Positions 34,774 through 46,800 of a stretch of 64,000 bases of DNA are shown here, piece after piece (position 1 is the first letter of the stretch; the number at the start of each line of letters is the position of its first letter). Source of the stretch: Apostichopus japonicus (taxonomy: Eukaryota; Echinodermata; Holothuroidea; Aspidochirotida; Stichopodidae); the NCBI RefSeq assembly GCF_037975245.1, contig NC_092566.1:4836001-4900000 (forward strand). Direction: 5' to 3'. The notes beneath the pieces are model-generated. The model was not told the origin of the DNA and did no database searches. It was given only the letters and a program-made list of their open reading frames with translations. Made by a program: the position numbers and the translations under genes.

Positions 34774-37700
34774 ATGAGTAAAAGGAAAGCACCTCAAAAT
34801 GAAAACCCAAACCAAGAGATAGTGGACTTTCTAGTCGGTGAGAATATAGGCTAGGCTAAATTTGTTGAAGTTTACTGTAACCAGTATAGGCTAAGCTAGT
34901 TAGGCCTAACGTTAGGCCACTCTCTAACAGGTGAAAATAAGAGTCTTCTTACAATATCAGCTGTTTTCTATAAATGCTGGGTTGATTAAAAAAATGCGAA
35001 AATCTACATTGACCAGTGTTTATCAGAGGGTTTAACTTAAGTGTTGTACACTTTCACACTGGAGGTGATAGCACAGTATCAAGCAGGAGTAAAGTTACAC
35101 ACAAACTTAGCGACGATAGCCTAACATATACCAGTTACCACCATATCAAGCATTGAATATCTTTATATCATTTTTAATTGCATAATTAGATATATATGTA
35201 TTTATATGTAGTCTATATATATTTGTATGAATAGTAATGTATTTCATAGATAACTTGCTATGTCAATGCAACATTAACCTGTACATTGTCAAGAGTACTA
35301 GACTAAGAAGTAAGTATGACGTAAAAAAGTTATCACTTCTTGATCATGTAACATGTATCAAAAAAGTATGTTTTCATTGTATGTGGCCATGTCCCAAGAA
35401 GACCAATAGTATTAAGACTACTTGCAAAAATCATCTAGCAAAGAAGAATTGTAACATAGTCCATTAAAATAGGTGTGAACAAATTCAGACATTGGAGACC
35501 CTTCTGCAGAGACTATTTGTGGATGTGACTTTCTGTTATGACTTTTCTTTCAGAATTAGCTAACTATGAGAAGAATGTTACAAGGGCCCTCTTTAAACAT
35601 AATGCATACAGAAAGGCCGCAAGTGTTATTGCTAAATATCCAACCAAGATAACGACAGGGGATGAGGCAAAGAAACTGGTAAGAACCAACTGACTTCCAT
35701 GAACACTGGATTTCTTGCTAAAATATTGCTGATGATTATACATTTGAATCAAATGTTGCATCATGTTATTAAACATCACTTCTTCACATTCCAAAGTACT
35801 TTTGCCTACAGTACTGTTCCATCAAGATCCTATTGCATCATGGGAAGGCATGATTGTATTATCGTATATATATCACTGATGTGTTTTTTTTTTCGTTTTA
35901 ATTTAAATATTCAACGAATTGACGAAGAAGAGAGTATGATGGGAGAATTTTTAACCGAAGAATAATAAACATCATTTTACTTCACTTGAGCCAGTGGGGG
36001 TACTAAGCGTGAGGGGGTCCCCCAGTACCATTGAAAAATGTTTACCCTATTTTTTTAAATCATTGTTTAAACAGTTCAAAGCTTTGCCAACGATAGCACC
36101 ATTTTGCATCTAAGCCACCTAACATACTGTACACACAAGTTTCTCAAAAGGGAGGAGACACCCAGGTTGGCATCCCCTGCATTGGGTGACAAAGGAAGGA
36201 TCCACCCTGGTGCCAACTATTCTAGCCTAGGTATACCATTGACTTGAGCTGCTCTCACTGAGTGATTTTACTGGTATCTAATAAGCCAAGTCCATGCAAA
36301 CTGGCCACAATGTTGAGGAAGTTAAACCTTTTATACATAAGACCTTGATTACTAAACTCATAAATCACCAATCTCAAAAACTGTTGCTAAAATGTCGTTT
36401 TGCATTTTGCATTTCAGTCCCTCATCTACTTACACTACAAAGTAAAGTTAACAACTCCAAATGGATGGGACCACAGTTGTTTCAGATCCCATCATTTTAT
36501 GGTCCAGTAATGGCCTGTGACTTTCCTGACTCAAGTTGAGTCATTGACTCCAGTCAACGTACAAATTTTCTCTGTGGGGAGGGAAAAAGTTGAAGAAGTT
36601 GTTCATTTTTTAAATTCAGTGAATTAGTCATGACTTGTTGCAACACGGAGTGTTAGCTCAGTGGTTAACGCCGGTGCCTTTCAATCATAAGGTCCCGAGT
36701 TCGAGTCACTCCAAGGTGTCGTCCAGTTACAGAGTTGGAATCTAAGAGACTGACTTCGGTCAGCTTGTGACTTGATAAGCCAATGATGGCTTCTTCGCGA
36801 GTTCCTGCTTGCAGGAGGATCTAAAATACATAAATACATACATACACTGGATGTGACCCCCTTTTGAAATTGCTTACATAAATTGATGTGATATAAAACT
36901 CCTGGTAGGTGTGATCCTCCTCCATATACTACATAAATTGCAAAATAAAATCATAACTCTCAAAAATGTTTGCAGTCTAATTATGACAATAGTTGAGTAC
37001 TCATAACATGTCTTGTTGGTTCATTCGTAGGATGGAGTAGGAGATAAGATTTCTAAGAAGATTGATGAGTTCCTCCAGACAGGGAAACTGCAAAAGCTGG
37101 AGAAAATCCGCAAGGATGACACATCGGAATCCATCAATTTGTTGACAAGGGTTTCTGGAATTGGGTGAGTGACGAAAAATTTCATGCAGTCCACAGTGTA
37201 AAGACAGTGTTAACATGACAACCATTGTTGATTGTTCTGTTGGGAAGTGAACTGCCTAACTGTTGTCACAAAATTGATTTAGGTAGGGGCATGAACCTTT
37301 ATTCAAGGACTTGAGGTGGATTATGTATTAGACAAGGGGGGGGGGTGGGTAAGGCCCTGAGTGTGGTGTAGAGGTCTGTCATGTGGGTTTTTTTCTGTAG
37401 AAAGAAAATAAAGGTTTTATGGTACGTTCTGAGGCATATTGAGACCATTTGGTCATGATAAGGAGACATAAAATAAGGTTCTCCTATAAATTAATACTCT
37501 TAAATTGTAAAAATTGTTGTATATGAATGAACTTTTACACTCCCATCTGTTGTCATAAATGGGTGGGGTCATGGCTCCCTTTTTCTCCTCCCCTTCCTGA
37601 GCACACTAGTGCTTTATAAGTTCCACGCCAATGTACAAGTCTAATGGTTGTAGTATTTCTTTTAAACTTTGCATATCATGATTAACAACAATGTCACTGC

Positions 37701-40700
37701 ATCAGTTTGCATAGTGTTTGTTACTTTGTGTAAAGAAAGTTTGGTTACATTCTTTTTCACTATTCATTGCAGACCTGCTGCTGCTAGAAAACTCTTTGAT
37801 GATGGAATTAAAAGTATTGAAGGTATGTTTTCTAGAGAAGTGCGAGGCTTTACCATTAACTCTGTGACATGTACTGTTAGGAATTCTCAAGCATTTGTGT
37901 TCTATGCATGCATTATACTTGTGCATTGCATCTTTCGATTATGCTAAGCAAATTCTTGTCATAAAAGGATTTTGCTCTTGAGAAAAATTGCACCAAATAT
38001 ATACAGAAATTTTTAAGAACTTGTACCCATGCCTTGAAATTTAAAAGGAAACTTTAACACGTTCTCTTGTAATACTATTTGAAGTTTAAAAATAAGATCG
38101 TTTCCTCTCCAAGCTGAAACTTATTGCCACATTTTTCCTCTCTTAATAGATTTGAGAAAAAAACAGGACAAACTCAACCACCATCAAAAGATTGGTTTGA
38201 AGTAAGATTTATGGGTTTTTTATTAAGTTTTTAAGAATATTTAAATAATAGGCATATTGTTAAGTGTTGACTACAGCCTTCCTGGTGACATTTCATAAGC
38301 TAATCATGTTCATTGTTAATGTACAGAATTGCTGAAAGGTTTCATTGAAGTTGTATCAAGGCATCTGGCAACAACAGAGTTACAGTAGTGGTGTCACCAT
38401 GGCAACTGAGCCCAAATGGTCTTTGTCTGTTTTCTTCTGAATGTACTTAGTAAAAAAATTCTAACTGATAAAAACATTGACAACTATCCTGTAACACTTG
38501 CTAATATTTTTCTGTGCCATTAATGTTCACTGTATTGCTTTTAAATCTTGGAAGCCTTCTCGATATTGGTCTGAACCTTGTCGAAAGAATGAAAAAAAAA
38601 AAGTGGAAAGGTGTATGACAAACTGTGTAAAAGTCAGTTCTTTGTACCTTGCTAAAGTCGCTATACAGCATATTCAAAACCAACTATCCATGTCCCTTTT
38701 CATATAAATAGACATTTTGAAGACTTTGAGAAAAGGATTCCCAGATCAGAAATGGAAAGACTTGAGGCAGTTATCATAGATCTCGTGGAGGAAGTGGACG
38801 ACTCTTACACAGCGACTATCTGTGGAAGCTACAGAAGAGGAGCCGTTTCAAGCGGTGATATCGATATTTTACTGACCCATCCTGACTTCAAAGCGGAGGA
38901 TGGCAAGAAAGTAAGAAGATATTTGGTTCTGATGTTGATCAGCCCAGGACTTGCAGAAATAGATTAAGCTATATTCTATAGTAGATAATTAAGAGCTAAA
39001 AGTAAAGAGGCACTCATTCAAAACTTCTGCTCTTTTTAGTAAGCAATCTAGAGGACTGCCGGTGACTGATGTGAAGCCTCTTTGAGTATTTCAGTTTTCA
39101 ACAAGTATCAAGATTTTATACTTTAGACATGTCAATTGTTATTAACTGTTTAAGCCTATTATTACCACCGTACTGCAATCCTTTGGGCAGCAATGAAGCT
39201 GTTTTGTGTGAATATTATAACTGTAACATTGATTTTTTTCCCTCCATTTTCCATAGCCTGCCCTTCTACATGCAGTGGTCAACAAACTGGTGGATTTTAA
39301 ATTTGTCACAGATACCATTTCTCTAGGTGATACCAAATTTATGGTATGATATAGTGTATAGTTTTCAGTATTGTAACAAGTCATGACCTTAGTCGAAAAC
39401 TTTTCAAAGTAAAGCGATTCGAAAACATTTTGATTGATGTTTCCCCACATTGATCAATATTAAGTGACTCGAGTAAGTGACTTGACTTGACTTTATAATT
39501 GAATTGACTTGTTACAGCTCGGAGAAATTGCAATGTATCTCATAAGTTAATTTGAAAGTTTTGACAGTGTAACAAAAAGGTATCACACTCTTGGTTGGGC
39601 CTCTGTTGTGCTTATTTTTTTTTATGGAGAGAGAGAAATAAGGGGGGGTTGTATGTGATGTCTGAATGCAAGCTATTTTTAACTTATTCCAAGACCTTTG
39701 AGAGGTCTGGACTTAAAGCAAGGAGAAGGTTTAAACTTGTTTTTTTTTCTTTTGTGTAAGGAATGAGACATTGAAAGCAGTTCTTCTATGAGCCTTATTG
39801 AACAAACCATGTCCTAAAACATGTGGTAGACATAGCTGTTTCATCTTTCAGGTGTGTTTTCAGCTGGTGGCCAACTTCCAACTATCACTAAACCAGCATC
39901 ATCCCAAAGAACCAGTTCTTTCATCTAGGTTGTCTAGAGCAAAGCCAACAGTGAAGTTAATATTGGTTGAAGTGAGGAAGTTTAGGGAAAGTAAAACTTG
40001 GAAAAGAGCAAAGAAAATTTGTTCTTTTCCCTTAGGTCTATTTAATTCCCTGTCAGTTACCATTATTCATTTACAATTTTTTTTTATTGAATTGTGCCAC
40101 TGCAATGGACACCTTTCAGTTCAGTTCAGATGTAGGCATTGTGGAATGTTTCATACTTGATGGGGTATATGGAGCATACATGCAGAGGCAGAACTTTATG
40201 GGCATATTTTGTAACATGTTATCGTTTACATTTACTCTTTAGGGTGTCTGCCGCTTGGCCAAAGAAGCAGATGCGGACGAAGACGACAATCCGAATCTGT
40301 TTCGAAGGATCGACATCCGATTGATTCCTTCCGATCAGTACTCCTGTGGTACCCTATACTTCACAGGCAGTGACATGTTCAACAAGCATATGCGAGGGAT
40401 CGCTCTGGAGAATGGATTCACACTGAATGAATATTCAATACGACCTCTAGGTAGCACAGGTAAATAACTCGTCTCTTTTTCAGAAGTCAGATTTTGTGTA
40501 AATAATAGTATTTCAAAAGAAAAGATTTACATTTTGAAAATTATTTTGAAAACTATGTAAGTTTGAAATATGACGTGAAATATCCGTGTCACATTGCTGG
40601 TATTTTATCAGTGAGGTTTATTTGACTCTCTGCAGGTGTGCCTGGAGAGCCACTCCCAGTATCCAGTGAGAAAGATATATTCGATATCATCGGAATGAAG

Positions 40701-40730
40701 TACAAAAAGCCCTCGGAGAGAAGCATGTAG
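34774..40730 (+). CDS. POLB: DNA polymerase beta
   Basis: Nine coding exons: 34774-34837, 35554-35678, 37031-37164, 37773-37822, 38150-38201, 38712-38910, 39257-39343, 40243-40459, 40636-40730. All have GT-AG ends and matching phases; the total is 1,023 nt, 340 aa (human 335). It starts M-S-K-R-K-A-P-Q, as in vertebrates. The 8-kDa lyase domain comes first, with a Lys equivalent to human K72 at about residue 73 (S-K-K-I-D-E-F). Helix-hairpin-helix motifs (D-G-V-G and V-S-G-I-G-P) follow, then the nucleotidyltransferase palm with metal-binding Asp191 and Asp193 (S-G-D-I-D-I-L-L) and Asp261 (R-R-I-D-I-R-L). It removes 5'-dRP and fills one-nucleotide gaps in base excision repair. A slightly longer acidic loop precedes Asp261 (about +4 residues). 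All catalytic residues are present. Confidence 0.97.
36648..36846 (+). mobile_element. tRNA-derived SINE, copy 1 (POLB intron 2)
   Basis: The head is tRNA-like: GAGTG acceptor arm, A box TTAGCTCAGTGGTTAACG, an anticodon-like arm CCTT...AAGG, then a B box GAGTTCGAGTC closing on CACTC. A tRNA-unrelated body follows with CTGACTTCGGTCAG and TCCTGCTTGCAGGA hairpins, ending in a TAAATACATACATA tail. A second copy of the same family is at 57966-58186 in reverse orientation. Confidence 0.85.
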
Positions 40731-43700
40731 AACCACCTCTCGATCTACAGTAGTGCCCTGTCATCTTCGTTATTAATTTTGACTGCCAGTATTAAACTTT
40801 GATCACCTTGGAGTGATCTTAAACATCCATTAATATTTCATGCTATGAGGAGATGCAGCTTAATGTTTTCATCGAACCAGCGAGTTTGAGAAGGGTTATA
40901 AAGTCAGATTTAATTTAGTCTGTAGACCTACATCACATTCATAAGTAGGTTGAACTCTAATTTGCATATTCAAGTAGGTTGACCTCTAATTTGCATATGT
41001 AATTCTGTGCTGAAAGGAAATGTATTGTTAGTTACATTTTGCATTGGGTTGTAAGTGTCTTTCATTTCTGACCCAGTGGCCTGCACAAGATTTAAATGTT
41101 TGTGGGGGGGGGGGGGGGTCGGTTGGCAGATTCAAAATTTACCCCAATAACTAACATAGGGTCATGGATTTTGTTAGAAAGGTCAGAGGCAAATGGATGT
41201 TATAAAGTAGGGGGGCAATATTGTAAAGCAAACCAAATTAGAATATAAGTAAATGACAAATGGAAAAACAGACTTTGAATTCAATTTTAGGCAATGGAAA
41301 AAAGCAAATTGTCTACAATTTATTATGTCAAATGGTCCATTCTGAGGTATATATTATCTATAAATTAGGGCTGTAATCAAGTCTAAATGCAAGGTTGTGC
41401 ATTTAAATACTGTTTGAATTTTTGTGAGGTTGAAAAGGGACTGTACACCTGAAGAGATCATCTGATTCTTCCCAGAGATACTTTTATAAAATCCCACAAG
41501 TGAGTCATTCCTCCCCTCCCCCCCCCCTTCCCACTGAACCATTTTCCACATAAATCTTTCTTAAAATATCTGTGAGGTAACAACCAAATGGCTGTGATAT
41601 ACTTAAGCAACTTGTTTACCATTGAATAAAAATATATTTCTAGTTCCACAATTGTTGTGAAATTTTTTCTTCTTTTATTCTTTGCCAATCTTTGAGGTTT
41701 AAACCTGACTTTATCTAAAAGGTGTAGGCACATTTGCTTTCTGGTATCTCGTAAGGCCTTTACCCCCAAAGGCCGGCCACAAAACTTCATGTTGCCAGTC
41801 ACAGCCCGGAATAATTTAATGTTCACATTTTTTCTTGTAGCAGTTTTTCAGTTTATGAACTTTCGTCTCAAGAAATATTCCTTTTTCAGTGTACAAGATA
41901 TGCTTTACACGTTTTGCATATGTGTAACAATTCAACCATTGTGTATAATATTTTGCTTTGTGATACCCAATAAATTATTCCGTGCACATTGAAGTTTTTT
42001 TTCCCAATCTGTAAGGCCCTCCCTCACACTTTAGGATGTAACAACTCCCATGACTAAAAATTTCAGACCATTTTACATGCGCATTTTCTGTAGCGAGATC
42101 CCAGCAAATAGAGAGCAAAATAACGCATCAAGCATAGGTATTGCTAAGGTTACCATATTTCATTTGAGGAAAAGATAAAAGTTCTTAGGGCCTGAGGGAG
42201 GGTTATAAGTTGAGGGGTTCCCCTGTTGTGGGAAAATTTTGAAGGGTATCTGCATGAACATTGTACGAGATTTGATGGGAAAAGCAGAATGTATTGTAAG
42301 AACTGAGGGATTGACAGACTGTTTACTATTGATAATTTGCCTCTCTGTGGTCAAATGGGAGTAGCTAGCTGGTCAAATTTGCTAGCAATACAAGTGAAAA
42401 TATTGACAAATGAACAAACTGATGAGACTTTTTCAAAATGTATGTATTAATGACATCTGGTCAAAAACAAAAATTGAAATCATGACTTCATTATCTGTGG
42501 TCAAAATACTTGAAATTTGAAAATACGTCACCTGTACCCTAAAATTGATATTTCAAAAATTTCATATATTTAGCTGCATGACAGTACTCTGTTATAAATC
42601 AATATTGCAAAGTTTTTAATCTATGTCTGTTAAAGCTTTGATTACTAATGAGTATTTCATTTTCCAAATAAAAATAATGAAAAGAAATTAAGAAAGGAAC
42701 ATTCATTTTATGAAATGTTAAAATAAAAAGCATTCTAAAATATTACTTTGTTAACAAACACTTTCAGTGCAACATTAAACATGAAAGCATGCTGGCAGTA
42801 AAATAAATGACATTTTAACGACACAAAACAAACTGGCTCACTTTGCAAATGCATGCTGCAGTTCCTCCCCCCACTCCACCACCCCCCCCCCCATTCTTGC
42901 GATAATATTTTGACACAAAGCTTAGCAACAGATAAAAACATTTTTGAAGCAATGGCGGTCTAGCAAGCAAACGCTTGTGCCATTCTGTACACACACATAT
43001 TTACTTTAAAACATGCCATGTTAACATTCTTTATTGGTCTTTGAGTTAATGTTCACACTACTGATATTATTTCAGATAGCAGGGGAAACAGGAACTTCTC
43101 TTTAAAGAGGCTAGTTCAGAAATAATAACCGTTTTTCACTGGTTCTATTTCACACTTTCAAATCCGTCCATATACCTGGACTTTGCATTCAGTCATCAGT
43201 TAAGCTCAAGGTGAGTTTTTGCCTCCATGAAACACCTAACAATGAATGATAACATTACCATAGACAAAGGTTCGCTGTATATAAAAATCTAAAAACAGAT
43301 AAAAATATGAAAACACATTAATGGCTTTCGGCATTACAAAGCAACGATGCAGCTTTGCCCTTTTTCTTATAATAGCTGTTTTGGGGAGTTTTCCCCTTCA
43401 ATGTCCCTCACATATGAAGTTAGATACAGATGCTATTGGATGCTCTCTGTAAAGGAAAACAGCCATCTGCTGATCTATGAAACCAATCCATCTAGCACTG
43501 ATGATGGTGGTTAAATACTTTACAGAGAGAACCCAGCAGTTACAAACGTATGTCCTATTAAAACAGACTTTGGAATGTTCCTAGGATCCAGTTGAGCATC
43601 TTGAGGGAAAAAAAACCTGTCAAACTTAAGAGGAGAGGACACGAGACTAAGCTATTTCAAGGAAAAAATAAATTTCAGTATTTTACTTCCCCCGAGAGGC

Positions 43701-43898
43701 AAGACTTCAAATTGGTTTACTGTTTGGCTTCTATCTCTCAAGAAAATGTGGGGAGTTTTAAGAGTAATTACAAAGAGATATATATATATATATATATAAC
43801 ATAAAATCCAAACTAAATATTAGACACTTTTTTTTCCTTCTAATCTACCTCGTCTAGGATCACAATTCCTTTGGCCATGATTAACCCTTAAAATCCAT
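40731..43898. other. 3' UTRs and tail-to-tail intergenic region, POLB / macroH2A
   Basis: No coding exon seen. A plus-strand AATAAA for POLB is at 41625-41630 and another near 41969. A minus-strand AATAAA for macroH2A is at about 43030-43035. A 29-bp tandem duplication with two octamer motifs lies at 40943-40998. G/C runs occur at 41103-41119, 41515-41528 and 42882-42892, and an AT microsatellite at 43780-43798. Confidence 0.5.
40943..40998. repeat. 29-bp tandem duplication containing two ATTTGCAT octamers
   Basis: AAGTAGGTTGA(A/C)CTCTAATT followed by TGCATAT occurs twice, 29 bp apart, with one mismatch. Each copy carries the POU/octamer core. It lies about 210 nt downstream of the POLB stop codon. 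Confidence 0.75.
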
Positions 43899-46800
43899 TT
43901 AGCTATCGACGTCTAACTTGCTCAATTCTGTGATGAAGACGTTGACACTTTCGTTGTCGTACAAGACAAAGTAAACCTGCTTTAGTGAAGACGCCATCAC
44001 CGAAATGAAGTAATTCTTTATAGACCTGAGCACCGTTTCTGCTGCAGTCTGCTTAGGCATACCACCTCTGGATGAAAACAATGGAAAGAAATAGAATTAT
44101 TTTTTAAATGTATGACAGTTTTTTATTCTGATTTGATTGATAGGTTATTAGGTTCTCAAGGCAGACAACCATTCCTTAACAAAGATTTAACATTTTCTGC
44201 CTAACACAGAGGTCTCAGCAAAGAATGTGTTGTTTGCACCCAAAGGGCAGTTTGAGTTTTTGGAGATCAATCTTTTCACAACACTTTCACACGGACCCAC
44301 AATTCCCAGATCAAAGTTGGTGTATGTGTGTGATGACACACAAACTTTGACAGTTGCTTGACTGGCACCTTGAAAGTATCATTCCTCATTGAGTATAACT
44401 TGTAGAATTAAACACTGCCCCAACTGATTGCAAATAAGTACATCATATTGAACCATTAGTAAAGCACTTTTGAATATATAGCTCCTGATTGACATGTTAC
44501 ATTCGGATCCACTGGTGACACGGTGACTGCCGGGCATAGAAGTTCACAAATTTCAGCCGCCTGCTAAAAACTGACAAGGGCTTAAAAATCTAATGACTAA
44601 ATTCAAGTTCTCACAGGCATTTTCCTGAATTGCAACACACACATCAGCTACTTTAAAGGTTTATAAATCAGCCCCAAAAATATCTGCTGATAATAAAGAG
44701 TTAAATTTAGGTCTTATGACTAACTGTTAAATCAATTATCATGTGTTTGTTCTCAAGGCCTACTGGCAGAAGAATGCCAGTGCCTTTTCATCTCTCTAAT
44801 GGCAAATGGCACTACTGACTACAAACTTGCCACTGATGACTACAAACTTGCCACTGCTGACTACTTACTTGCCACTGCTGACCTCTGACCTGCACTGCTG
44901 ACTACTTGCCACGGATACTTGTCACTTCTGGCTACTTACTTGCCACTGCTGACTACTTACTTGCCACTGCTGACTACTTACTTGCCACTGTTGACTACTT
45001 ACTTGCTGCTGCTGACTACTTAGTTGTAACTGCTGACTACTTACTTGCCACTGCTAACTACTAAGTTGTAACTGCTGACTACTTACTTGCCACTTCTGGC
45101 TACTTACTTGCCACTGTTGACTACTTACTTGCCACTGCTGACTACTTACTTGCCACTGCTGACTACTTACTTGCCACTGTTGACTACTTACTTGTCACTG
45201 TTGACTACTTAGTTGTAACTGCTGACTACATAGTTGTAACTGCTGACTACTAACTTGCCACTGCTGACTACTAACTTGCCACTGTTGACTACTTACTTGC
45301 CACTGTTGACTACTTACTTGCCACTGCTGACTACTTACTTGCCACTGCTGACTACTTACTTGCCACTGCTGACTACTTACTTGCCGTTGCTGAATACTAA
45401 CTTGCCACTACTGACTACTTAGTTGTAACTTCTGGCTACTTACTGGCCACTGCTGACTGACGGGATTGCAATTGTGTTGAGATTCTTTTCGTCAGCAAGA
45501 GCCAGACAGTTCTTAATGCACTTCTCGAGGTTTGGGACGGCATTGTTAGAACTCCAGCTGGGGCTGTTACAGTGAATGACAAACTTGGCTGGGAGTTTAT
45601 GACCTGGACAGATTGCAGCTGAATTTATCAAGGAAAAACAAAAATGAACAAAGGTTGTCACAAGAAAATTGAACTCATTTCTTATTTTGGTTCATATGTA
45701 TGGTCCAGAGACTGTCATTGAAACTGAAGAAATGAAATTAAATATGAGATCTGAAGTCCCCACTTATATTAATATAGCAAAGACCACTGTTTATCACAAA
45801 TGCTGGCCCCACCAAATATAGCAAAATGAATTGTCAACAAGTATTCTCAATTTTCTACAGGTCTTTGTGACATATGAAAATATCACTATGTTACCAATAC
45901 GCAAGCTAAAAATAGTAAACATGTATTAACTTTGCTTGACCCTATCGGCAGCATGGCATAGTTGTTTTCACCGCACTAGTGATTGATGGCCGCATACCAC
46001 TGTAGCTCAAGCACAAGCTTGGCAGCAAATGCTGTGTAACATGAACTTCATATTTGCAACGAGTACTAAGACAAACATTAATGTAGCTATTTCGCGATAT
46101 TAGTACTTTGACTTTCATAATGTTTACCTGTAAAACATCTATTAGACCCTACAGTACTAAGTAAGTCCTAACATGTTACTCATCTGCCAACCTCACTATA
46201 ATGCTTGTCCCACGTTTTCACCCTTAGAAATACGGTGACCCTACCAAACAGGTAACGAAACATTTTGGGTAGGGCGCAGGATTCTCCAGATGTCGGCAAA
46301 TTCACCCACACATTTTGGAGCTTGCTGATGGAGGCCATTTAAAACTATGTTTTTGCCCATTAATTCTATAGTCCAAGCTGGCTTGCTTGCATGCATTGTT
46401 AGTATCAATTCTGAAGGGTGGGGGGGGGGGAGGGCAGACAGACAATGAAGCTGTCACAACAAGATTCCCTTGAGATGTCTTACAGTATGCGCTAAATGTG
46501 TGTACGTAGGAACAAACCTCCTGCGACATCTAGGGAGCCGTGAGCTTTGTGAAGTTTATTCACTTCATCCGAGAAATCTTTACCGCCAGCCTTCTCCAGA
46601 GCAGTGCCTTTCAAAAGGAGATAGAATGAAAAAATGGAATCCTCATAGACCATTCTAATCCTGTAAAAGATGTGATGTCACATACAGCTTCATACAGAAT
46701 ACACATGAGATATTGTCTTTTGAGTGTGTCACCATGCTACAGCCTATGAGAGTACCAGAAAGTTGTCAGAATCCTGGAATGGTTGGCATCTATTCAAGTT

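Noticed and set aside
35237-35467. Cys-rich open frame in POLB intron 1
   Set aside because: Cys spacing looks finger-like but matches no known finger, and POLB exons 1 and 2 join in phase without it.
36651-36716. A functional tRNA gene
   Set aside because: Acceptor and T arms pair poorly and a second diverged copy with the same non-tRNA body shows it is a SINE.
44812-45459. CRISPR array
   Set aside because: Direct repeats have no unique spacers and the genome is eukaryotic; it is a minisatellite.
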